DNA of 10,170 nucleotides, from assembly GCA_020425915.1 (NCBI GenBank), contig JAGQQZ010000446.1, positions 1-10,170 of the forward strand, read 5' to 3'. Every line of letters begins with the position of its first letter. Positions within the stretch are counted from its first letter, which is position 1. The position numbers and the translations under genes are program-made. Below the pieces are notes generated by a model. The model did no database searches. It was given only the letters and a program-made list of their open reading frames with translations, and was not told the origin of the DNA. Of this stretch, positions 1-6,790 are shown piece by piece. The DNA comes from Planctomycetota bacterium. Lineage in GTDB: Bacteria; Planctomycetota; UBA1135; UBA2386.

Positions 1-28
1 CGCGTACCGCGTTCTGGATCTTCATCAT
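1..28 (-). CDS. start of a divergent gene running off the left edge (partial)
   Basis: On the minus strand, two adjacent ATG codons (28-26 and 25-23) open a frame reading MMKIQNAVR that stays open to the window edge. A perfect GGAGG Shine-Dalgarno sequence (plus-strand CCTCC at 37-41) lies 8 bases upstream of the first ATG. This is one of the two best ribosome binding sites in the window, so I read it as a real divergent gene start. Nine codons are too few to name a product. The alternative is a plus-strand gene ending at the TGA at 114-116, but its visible tail (RTAFWIFIIN...) has no recognisable features. Confidence 0.4.
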
Positions 29-178
29 CAACCGCGCCTCCAGGGTGCCCGTTCGTGCGATGCCACCGATCTCTCGAGACCGTCTCGAAGCCGACACGCA
101 GAGACACCCGTCCTGATTGGCCGCAGTGTAGCGACCGGCGCGAACCGCCGCAACGCAGCGCGTGGGGGTGTGACGCGC

Positions 179-814
179 ATGCAGCCCGGCGTAAACTCTC
201 GCGCGCAAGCGATGCGACTCGCGTTCTCGAAACCCGTCCTCGACCATCCGAGCCTGGTCCTGAACCGTTCCTGGGTGGCGATCCACGTCACCACCGTGCG
301 CCGCGCACTCTGTCTCGTCTACAGCGACGCCGCGCTGGTGGTCGAGACCGAGCACCTGCAGACGTTCGACTTCGACGGGTGGTGCGACTGGAATCGCTCG
401 ACGACCGGGCGTTGGGTCCAGACTCCCGGATTCCGGGTCGCGGCGCCCGAAGTGATCCAACTCCAGTGCTACAACAAGGTGCCGGCGTACGACGCTCCGT
501 TCACGCGCCGCAACTTGTTCGAGAGAGACGCGTTCACGTGCCAGTACTGCGGCAAGCACGTCGGCGGCGAACGGATGTCGATCGACCACGTCACACCCCG
601 CTCGAAGGGCGGCAAGACGAACTGGCAGAACTGCGTCCTGGCGTGCGTGCGCTGCAATTCCGCGAAGGGTGATCGCACGCTGCGCGAAGCCGGCCTACGG
701 TTGCTGAACGAGCCACGGCCACCGCGCTGGACTCCCTATCTGAACATCAAGCACTCCGAGCAGCTCGAGTCGTGGGCGAAGTTCACGGCGAGCCATCGAG
801 CCGCGAAGGGCTGA
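179..814 (+). CDS. HNH endonuclease family protein
   Basis: A 211-residue protein with a C-terminal HNH nuclease fold. Counting from ATG 179, the zinc-binding CQYC knuckle is at residues 121-124, the catalytic region IDHVTPRSKGG follows (Asp136-His137), then the WQN asparagine (Asn151), and the second knuckle CVRC with the adjacent Asn (156-160). The N-terminal part, with LVLNRSW near residue 26 and a FDFDGW segment, matches the layout of the stand-alone HNH proteins widespread in planctomycetes. HNH domains cut or nick DNA with a metal ion; the target of this subfamily is not known to me. I chose ATG 179 because GGGGGTG at 164-170 sits 8 bases upstream. GTG 170 and ATG 212 are alternatives, and all keep the conserved domain. 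Only 16 bases separate it from the next gene, so co-transcription is likely. No methylase, Cas protein or phage gene lies next to it, so a defence role is not indicated. Confidence 0.88.
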   Translation: MQPGVNSRAQAMRLAFSKPVLDHPSLVLNRSWVAIHVTTVRRALCLVYSDAALVVETEHLQTFDFDGWCDWNRSTTGRWVQTPGFRVAAPEVIQLQCYNKVPAYDAPFTRRNLFERDAFTCQYCGKHVGGERMSIDHVTPRSKGGKTNWQNCVLACVRCNSAKGDRTLREAGLRLLNEPRPPRWTPYLNIKHSEQLESWAKFTASHRAAKG

Positions 815-830
815 AGCAGGACCTTCGACC

Positions 831-2192
831 ATGCGAACTCACCAGAAGATCGGGATCGGACTAGCGATCCTGTCTCTCGCCACGTCGGCCGCTGCCCAGA
901 AGGGCGCCGCCGCGCTCCGCAAAGAACTCAAGCAACGCGAATCGGCCGCCGCGAAGGACGACGCCGACGCGATCGTCGAGAGCGCGAAGTGGGCGAGCGC
1001 GAAGGGCGTGACGAAGGACGCCGCACGGCTCCTCAAGAAGGCGCTCAAGATCGACCCGGACCACGAGGGCGCGAACACCGCGATGGGCCTCGTGAAGGTC
1101 GGCGACGAATGGGTGACGCGCGAGAAGGCCAAGGACCTCGAGCAGAAGGCGCACGACGCCGACATGAAGGCCAAGGGATTCGTCCAGGTCGACGGCGTGT
1201 GGGTCGCGAAGGACAAGACGGACGACGCGAAGCGAGGCGTTTTCTGGCACGACGGCCAACAGGTGTCGCGCGACGACAAGCGCAACTTCTCGATGGGGCG
1301 TGTCCGGCACCCGCGGACCGGTGTGTTCATCGACGCCGACGACCTCGGCAAGGCCGAGTCCGGCATGTTCCCGACCGACAACGGATGGGTCAGCGAGGAC
1401 GAGGCGAACAAGTACCACTCCGACCGGAACCGCCCGTGGGTCGTTCGCACCGAGTACGCGACTCTGCTGAGCACGATGCCGATCGCGAAGCTCGAGGAGT
1501 TCAAGATCGCCGTCGACAGCGCCATCGACACGGTCCGCGCGGTGTTCGGCGGCGAGCACGCCCCGCCGACCAACCGGCCCACCGTGTGGGTCGCGCACGA
1601 CGCCGAGGCCTACCGCGAGTACGGCAACGCGACCGGCTCGGGCGGCGAGTCGTCCTACGGCGTGTTCCTGTCGCCGGTATCCTTGGACGTCCCCGGCCTG
1701 GGCCAAGTTCGCCCTGCGTTCTGCGACAACCACAAGGATTGGGGCCCGTACTACGTCAAGCACGCCGCCGCCCTGGCGTACGCCGCCGGCTACTGCGCGG
1801 CGCACGGCGTGGCAGCTCCGGAGTGGTTCCTGCGCGGTGTCGGCGCACTGGCCGAGCGATTCCAGGTGCCCGGCCAGACCGCCCACTTCGCCAAGCAGCA
1901 CGTCGCCAAGGGCGGGGTGCGCACCTTGAAATCGTGGTTCAGCGCGTTCGCGATCAATGGCGAAATGGAGGCGAAGGAGCGCGACTACAACATCTTCCAG
2001 GCCGGCCTCGTTCTGCACTACGCGATGAAGGGCGGCGACGAGAAGGCCACGGCCGCGCTGCAGGATCTCTGCAAGACGATCGCCGAGCGGCCGAAGGAGA
2101 GTGCTGCGAAGCGGGCATTCGAGAAGTTCGAGCACGTCATCATCGACGCGCAGGACGGCGTCCGAGCCCACCTGCAGGCGATCAGCCGCTGA
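831..2192 (+). CDS. secreted protein with W/V repeats and a degenerate gluzincin peptidase-like domain
   Basis: A 453-residue exported protein. Residues 1-22 form a Sec signal peptide ending ATSAAA before Gln23. Residues about 24-85 are charged and helical, with a TPR-like stretch (ARLLKKALKIDPDHEGA). Four short repeats follow, near residues 86-100, 116-130, 136-150 and 178-192, each running roughly Gly-hydrophobic-x(3)-Asp/Gly-x(2)-Val-x(2)-Asp/Glu. The C-terminal part resembles a peptidase-MA/DUF1570-like fold: VWVAHDAEAYREYG at 252-265, then the helix where HExxH is expected, then WFLRG at 332-336 where such enzymes have W-x-x-E-G. Here the motif reads HAAAL (311-315) and the third-ligand Glu is Arg335, so zinc-dependent catalysis is unlikely. 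A binding or structural role in the periplasm is inferred. No particular substrate can be named. AGG at 818-820 is a weak ribosome site. It probably shares a transcript with the HNH gene. Confidence 0.8.
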   Translation: MRTHQKIGIGLAILSLATSAAAQKGAAALRKELKQRESAAAKDDADAIVESAKWASAKGVTKDAARLLKKALKIDPDHEGANTAMGLVKVGDEWVTREKAKDLEQKAHDADMKAKGFVQVDGVWVAKDKTDDAKRGVFWHDGQQVSRDDKRNFSMGRVRHPRTGVFIDADDLGKAESGMFPTDNGWVSEDEANKYHSDRNRPWVVRTEYATLLSTMPIAKLEEFKIAVDSAIDTVRAVFGGEHAPPTNRPTVWVAHDAEAYREYGNATGSGGESSYGVFLSPVSLDVPGLGQVRPAFCDNHKDWGPYYVKHAAALAYAAGYCAAHGVAAPEWFLRGVGALAERFQVPGQTAHFAKQHVAKGGVRTLKSWFSAFAINGEMEAKERDYNIFQAGLVLHYAMKGGDEKATAALQDLCKTIAERPKESAAKRAFEKFEHVIIDAQDGVRAHLQAISR

Positions 2193-2193
2193 C

Positions 2194-2233
2194 CGAAGCG
2201 ACCGGTCCGCGCGACAGGTCCGTCGCGGCTTCG
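2194..2233 (+). terminator. weak hairpin after the W/V-repeat protein
   Basis: Just after the stop at 2190-2192, CGAAGC (2194-2199) pairs with GCTTCG (2228-2233). GAC (2200-2202) can add three pairs with GTC (2222-2224) if a three-base bulge is allowed. There is no T-tract after it and the loop is long, so this is only a possible terminator or transcript 3' end. Confidence 0.22.
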
Positions 2234-2396
2234 TCCACTCGGTGGTGTGCCAATCGGACGTGTTCCGTCCTGGCGCATCGCCCTGGCGAACCGATCGCAC
2301 CGGGAGTTCCGGCGAATTCGACGACCCGGCGCTAGGGCCCCGATCCGGGGTTCGCTAAGAAAACCCCACCGAAACTCTCGCGGAGTCCCATCCAAG

Positions 2397-4301
2397 ATGA
2401 TCCTCAGAAGCACCCGAACGGCGGCCACGATCGTCGCCGGTTGTCTCGCGACCCTCGGCGCCCAAGCGCAGAGCCCGTTCGCGAAGGCCCTCCCCAGCGA
2501 CACGATCGCGTTCCTCTCGTTCCCCGACATCACGAAGTCGCTCGAGGAAATGCAGCAGGCCCCGATCGCCAAGATGTGGCACGAAGAGGAAGTCCAGGAC
2601 TTCGTCGCCGATGCCATGGCGATGCTCGAGGCCAAGTGGGAGGAAGCCGCGGAAGAGGGTCAGGCGATGTACGAGAGCGGCGACATGCCGTTCAACCCGG
2701 CAGACCTCTCCAAGCTCCAACTCCACAGCCTCGGGTTCGCGCTGACGAGCCTGTCGCTCGGCGAGTTCGAAGGCGACCCGTTCCCGATGATCGGCGTGGT
2801 TGCACACGCCGAGTTGGGGGAGAGCGCGACGATCTGGCGCGGGATCTTCGACGCAGTGCTGCAGCGGATCCTCGAGGAGTCGGACGGCAACCTCGCGATC
2901 ACGAGTTGGAAGGCCGGTGACACCGAAGTCCGCACACTCGGAGCCGCGGAGCTCGAACTCCCGATCGGCCTGAACGTCGCGTTCCACGGCACGCAGTTGG
3001 TCGTCGGCACGAAGCGCGACGAGGTGAGTGCGTTCCTGACCTCGCTCCAATCGGGCCAGGCCAGACTGACCGCAACCAAGAACTACGCCGCGTGCGCCCA
3101 GGCCGTGCGGGTCGATGGAGCGGAAGTCGAAGCTTTCTTCCGCCCGAATCCGGTCATCGATTTCGCGCTGAGCGCGGTGCGCACCGCGCAGGCCGACGGC
3201 GAACTGCCGCCGTTCGTCAACGTCGACGGCGTCGAGCGCGCGATCACTGCACTCGGACTTCGCGCGATCGATGCGATCGGCGGAATCTCGGCGTACGAGG
3301 GTGACCATTGCGTCTCCCGGTCGTTCGTCGCGAGCCCGAAGGACAAGCGCAAGGGCATCGCCGCCGTCATGGCTGGGCAAGCCGATCTCAGCCTCCTGCG
3401 TTGGGTGCCGAAGGATGCCGCCACGGTGTCGATTGCCTCGCTCAACGTCGGTGCGGTCTACGACGCCATCGTCGGTGCGTTGAACGCCTACGACCCGGAG
3501 ATGGCGAAGTCGCTGCTCGGCCAACTCGCCGCGCACGAGGAGCAGATCGGGATCTCGGTGAAGGACGACATCTTCGGCGCGTTCGCCGGGGATTACGTCT
3601 CCTGGCAACTTCCGATGGCGTCGTTCACGGCTGCGCCCGAGATGGCCGTGATCGCGAAGATGAACAACCAGGACGGCTTCCTCAACGCACTGCAGAAGGC
3701 CGCGGACATGTCGCAGGGCCGAATCGTCCTCGAGCAGAACGAGCGCCGCGGCATCAAGGTCTACCAGTTGATCTTCGACGTCGAGGTCGACGGCGAGATC
3801 GGTTTCAACCCGCTGACGATGTTCGTGCCGACGTTCTCGTTCAAGGACGACTACCTCGTGCTCGCGTTCTCGACGAGTGACATCAAGCGAGCATTCAAGC
3901 GGATGGATCGTGAGGACGACCCGACGGGGGACATCCGCACCAACGCGGAGTTCGCGCCCTACCTGCAGTCGCTGCCGGCGGACGGCCTGACGAGCATTTC
4001 GTTCAAGGACTGGAAGGCCGAGTTCGAGGCGTACTACCAGGTCGGGACCACGGCACTCGCGTTCGTGCCGCTGGACGACGAGATCCCGCTGGATCTTTCG
4101 TTGCTGCCCGACTCCTCGACGTTGACGCAGCACCTGTGCGGCTCGATGACGTGGACGCGACAAACCGACGCCGGCACGTTCTCGTCGTCGGTCGGACCTT
4201 GGGGCCCGGAGACCGTCGCGCTGCTGACCGGTGCTTTGGTCGGCGGAGTCGGCACGGCAACGGTGCTGCAAGCCTCCCACGGCGGCATGAGCCGGTGGTG
4301 A
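2397..4301 (+). CDS. secreted DUF3352-like protein with C-terminal hydrophobic helix
   Basis: A 634-residue protein of unknown function. Residues 1-24 form a signal peptide (hydrophobic core AATIVAGCLATLGA, cleavage near AQA-QS). The mature protein begins with ALPSDTIAFLSFPDITKSLEEM, the 'lowers to a threshold, then is-it-visible' LP-x-DT-x-x-F pattern seen at the start of DUF3352-like proteins of planctomycetes and myxobacteria. A second module around 350-420 carries VSIASLNVGAVYDAIVGALN followed by GISVKDDIFGAFAGDYVSW, again typical of that group. The last 35 residues contain a Gly-rich hydrophobic stretch (VALLTGALVGGVGTATVL) that could anchor it in a membrane. The frame is open upstream to 2247, but ATG 2397 is chosen because it starts the signal peptide and has GGAG at 2382-2385. 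It is about 200 bases from the previous gene, so it may have its own promoter; I see no clear one. The DUF3352 link rests on motif resemblance only. Confidence 0.78.
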   Translation: MILRSTRTAATIVAGCLATLGAQAQSPFAKALPSDTIAFLSFPDITKSLEEMQQAPIAKMWHEEEVQDFVADAMAMLEAKWEEAAEEGQAMYESGDMPFNPADLSKLQLHSLGFALTSLSLGEFEGDPFPMIGVVAHAELGESATIWRGIFDAVLQRILEESDGNLAITSWKAGDTEVRTLGAAELELPIGLNVAFHGTQLVVGTKRDEVSAFLTSLQSGQARLTATKNYAACAQAVRVDGAEVEAFFRPNPVIDFALSAVRTAQADGELPPFVNVDGVERAITALGLRAIDAIGGISAYEGDHCVSRSFVASPKDKRKGIAAVMAGQADLSLLRWVPKDAATVSIASLNVGAVYDAIVGALNAYDPEMAKSLLGQLAAHEEQIGISVKDDIFGAFAGDYVSWQLPMASFTAAPEMAVIAKMNNQDGFLNALQKAADMSQGRIVLEQNERRGIKVYQLIFDVEVDGEIGFNPLTMFVPTFSFKDDYLVLAFSTSDIKRAFKRMDREDDPTGDIRTNAEFAPYLQSLPADGLTSISFKDWKAEFEAYYQVGTTALAFVPLDDEIPLDLSLLPDSSTLTQHLCGSMTWTRQTDAGTFSSSVGPWGPETVALLTGALVGGVGTATVLQASHGGMSRW

Positions 4302-4330
4302 CGCACTGCGCGCGCACCACGTGAAGCCGC

Positions 4331-4362
4331 TGCGACCTGCGCTCCTCGGGGTGCGGGTCGCG
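4331..4362 (+). terminator. hairpin terminator candidate after the DUF3352-like gene
   Basis: An imperfect hairpin 29 bases after the stop at 4301. The arms 4333-4344 and 4349-4360 pair over 12 positions (three of them G-T in DNA, G-U in RNA) around a CTCG loop, and two more pairs extend it to 4331-4362. It is followed by GACGATTT, a poor T-tract. It probably ends the upstream transcript or separates it from the PIG-L gene that starts 40 bases later. Confidence 0.4.
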
Positions 4363-4402
4363 ACGATTTCCGAGCGAGTACGTCATACGATCCCCGCGGA
4401 CC

Positions 4403-6775
4403 ATGGGACTACCCACGATGGCGCCTGACCGCCGCGCCGTGCTCGCGACCGCTGCCGGGATCCTGCTCGGCGCGACGGGGATCGCGCAACGATCCGCGTC
4501 GGGCCAGGTCGCGCTCCGTCAGGCAGTCCGTGACGCTGCCAACGACCGAGTCGTCGCGATCGTCGCGACGCACCCCGACGACCAGTGGATGTTGCCGGCC
4601 GCGTACCTGAGGTTTCGCCTCGGCTTCCGGGTCGCGGCGATCCTGTTCACGCGGGGCGAGGGCGGCCAGAACATCACCGGACCGGAGGTCGGCGACGCAC
4701 TCGGACGTATCCGCACGTTCGAGACCGAGGCCTCGGGCGAGGCGCTCGACTGCGACATCTGGTACCTGAATCGGACCGACGGCGGCTACTGCCGTACCGG
4801 CCAGGAAGCGCTCGAGCTGTGGGGGCGTCGCAGCACGACGGAGGATCTCGCGAGGATCCTGCGCCGCATCCGCCCCGACATCGTGTTGACCACACACAAC
4901 CCGACCGAGACCCACGGGCACGACCAGGGATTGCTCGAGGTGCTGTCCGCAGCCGTCGATCTCGCCTGCTCGACGGAGTTCTCGGTCGACGGACTTCCGC
5001 CAGCGGACATCAGGCGCCTGTTCCGCGGCGCGGGCGACGACGACCACGACCTCAGCCTGCCGGCCGACACCGTCGACGTCGACCGCGGCCGGACCTACCG
5101 GCAGATCGCCTACGAGGCGTTTCGCCTCCACGCGAGTCAGGCGCCGTTCCGGACGATCGACTCGCTGTTCCAACCGGACCTCGAACTCGTGAGTCTGCCA
5201 ATCGCGGGGCGGCCGCTCGCCCGCAACTTCACGGAAGGCCTGTCGTCTCTGTTCGAGGAGCTGCGCGAGGCCCTACCGAATCGAACGATCACCTCGTTGC
5301 GCGACGACTTCGAGCGCCAACTCTCGTTCCTGCTCGATGACCGCAGACAACTTCTGAACTTGGCGCTCGATCTGATCGGACGCCTCGAAAGAATCGACAC
5401 GTCGAGTGACGGCGATCTCGCCGTGCGAATCGCGCGACGCGCCGAAGCGCTCGAGCGTGTCGTGCGACACGCGTGCGCGTTGCGGGCATCGGTCGAGTTC
5501 GAAACCGACGCAGTCGCCGTTCCCGGCGAGCCGTTGCCGTTGACGGTCCACGCGCACTTCGCCAACCAGCGCGTCGAGATCCTCGGGATCCAGAACCTGG
5601 GACCGGGCGAGCTGCGCGTCGACGATGCCCAGCACGACGTCCACAAAGCACGGTTGGAGGCGTCGCTCGAGGTTCCCCGAGGGCTCGTCGAGGACGTCGA
5701 CGCGAAGTTCCGTGCTGACCGCTTCGAAGATCCTCTGCGGATCGCCGTGCGCTACGCGGTCCACCGCGAGGACGGCAGTTCGAGGGAACTTCAGATCCCA
5801 CTCCCGCTCGACGTACGAGTGCGCCCCTCGGTGGAATTGGAGGCCATCCCGCCGGCGCTGCTGATCTCGGACGACATCGGCTCCGTCGCGTTCGCGGTTC
5901 GCGTTCGCCGCAACACGGTCCAGCCGGTCGAGGACACACTGACGGTCCGGACGAACCTGGGCGTCACGGTGAGCCCGGTCTCCCAACCGGTCAGCATGGC
6001 GGGCGAGAACCTCGAGGAGTACTACTTCCGACTCGGACTTCCCGCGAACGCCGCGACGATGAAGGCACGCGTTCGGCTCGGTGATCAGAGCATCGACGTC
6101 CCGCTCCACCGCGTGGACGTCCGTATCGACCGAAGTCTTCGCGTCGGACTCGTCCGTGGCGTCGATGACACGTCGCGCTCGATGCTGCGAGTGCTCGGCG
6201 TGCAGCTGGTCGAACTCACCGACACCGTGCTGCCGACTCGCGATCTCTCCGATCTCGACACGATCGTGATCGACATCCGTGCCCTCCGAAGCCACACGGC
6301 GGCTCGCGCGGGGTTCAACCGCCTCATCGACTTCGTTCGCGACGGCGGTCGACTGGTCGTCTTCTATCACAAGGACCAGGAGTTCAATCTCGAGAGCAGC
6401 GGGTTCCGGGGATTCCCACCGAGTCTGCCGCTGCACATCGGCAAGGGACGCGTCACGCGTGAGGACCAACCCGTCAAGGTCCTGATCGAAGACCACATCC
6501 TCCTGAACTACCCGAACCGCGTGCAGGCATCCGACTGGGATGGGTGGGTACAGGAGCGCGGACTGTACTTCGCCGACGACTACAGTGATCGCTACGACGA
6601 GTTGTTGTCGATGGCGGACCCCGGACAACCCGAAGAGCGGGGTTCGTTGCTCTACGGACGGGTTGGCGACGGCGAGTTCGTGTTCTGCGCCCTAGCGCTC
6701 TACCGCCAACTCAAGTTGCTCCACCCGGGAGCGTGTCGCTTGTTCGCGAACCTCGTGTCGCGAGCCGCGGATTGA
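4403..6775 (+). CDS. exported long PIG-L/LmbE family deacetylase-like protein
   Basis: A 790-residue protein. The N-terminus (DRRAVLATAAGILLGATG) looks like a signal peptide and has a twin-arginine-like RR, so Tat export is possible. Residues about 48-250 form a PIG-L domain, the zinc-dependent fold that removes N-acetyl groups from sugar conjugates. It shows HPDDQ at 57-61 (metal His57 and Asp60, catalytic Asp59), FTRGEGGQNITGPE at 82-95, HGH at 171-173, and YRQIAYEAFRLHASQ at 232-246. The last residue of the usual HPDDE is Gln here. Residues about 360-575 are beta-rich. Residues 579-785 match the glutamine-amidotransferase-like C-terminus of long PIG-L proteins: VGLVRGVDD, a FVRDGGRLVVFYHK segment, WVQERGLYFAD at 715-725 and a final GSLLYGRVGDGEFVFCALALYRQL. 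The substrate is unknown; an exported glycan is a guess from the family. ATG 4418 is an alternative start; neither has a good ribosome site. Confidence 0.88.
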   Translation: MGLPTMAPDRRAVLATAAGILLGATGIAQRSASGQVALRQAVRDAANDRVVAIVATHPDDQWMLPAAYLRFRLGFRVAAILFTRGEGGQNITGPEVGDALGRIRTFETEASGEALDCDIWYLNRTDGGYCRTGQEALELWGRRSTTEDLARILRRIRPDIVLTTHNPTETHGHDQGLLEVLSAAVDLACSTEFSVDGLPPADIRRLFRGAGDDDHDLSLPADTVDVDRGRTYRQIAYEAFRLHASQAPFRTIDSLFQPDLELVSLPIAGRPLARNFTEGLSSLFEELREALPNRTITSLRDDFERQLSFLLDDRRQLLNLALDLIGRLERIDTSSDGDLAVRIARRAEALERVVRHACALRASVEFETDAVAVPGEPLPLTVHAHFANQRVEILGIQNLGPGELRVDDAQHDVHKARLEASLEVPRGLVEDVDAKFRADRFEDPLRIAVRYAVHREDGSSRELQIPLPLDVRVRPSVELEAIPPALLISDDIGSVAFAVRVRRNTVQPVEDTLTVRTNLGVTVSPVSQPVSMAGENLEEYYFRLGLPANAATMKARVRLGDQSIDVPLHRVDVRIDRSLRVGLVRGVDDTSRSMLRVLGVQLVELTDTVLPTRDLSDLDTIVIDIRALRSHTAARAGFNRLIDFVRDGGRLVVFYHKDQEFNLESSGFRGFPPSLPLHIGKGRVTREDQPVKVLIEDHILLNYPNRVQASDWDGWVQERGLYFADDYSDRYDELLSMADPGQPEERGSLLYGRVGDGEFVFCALALYRQLKLLHPGACRLFANLVSRAAD

Positions 6776-6787
6776 GTCACGGCTCGC
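6760..6787. terminator. hairpin at a convergent gene junction, enclosing a stop codon
   Basis: A perfect 8-base inverted repeat: GCGAGCCG (6760-6767) and CGGCTCGC (6780-6787). The 12-base loop contains the TGA stop of the PIG-L gene (6773-6775). The minus-strand gene ends 3 bases to the right (stop 6793-6791). The position suits a shared, two-way terminator, but neither side has a T-tract. Confidence 0.38.
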
Positions 6788-6790
6788 CGG

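Noticed and set aside
55..672. Long plus-strand open frame overlapping the HNH gene
   Set aside because: It is Arg/Pro-rich with no motif, while the overlapping frame carries a complete HNH domain.
861..2300. 479-codon minus-strand open frame opposite the W/V-repeat protein
   Set aside because: Long antisense frames are expected in high-GC DNA. Its product is rich in Arg, Val and Leu without motif or signal, whereas the plus strand encodes a signal peptide and a recognisable fold.
2338..2350. Small hairpin CCCCG-ATC-CGGGG before the DUF3352-like gene
   Set aside because: Only five pairs and no T-tract; such hairpins are common by chance at this GC content.
2355..4280. 641-codon minus-strand open frame opposite the DUF3352-like gene
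   Set aside because: Same reasons: an Arg/Glu/Val-rich shadow with no domain, against a plus-strand protein with signal peptide and family-like motifs.
4386..4391. TACGAT as a -10 box before the PIG-L gene
   Set aside because: No matching -35 hexamer at 16-18 bases upstream, so it is not supported as a promoter.
5273..6628. 451-codon minus-strand open frame opposite the PIG-L gene
   Set aside because: A shadow frame; the plus strand matches a known long PIG-L protein throughout.
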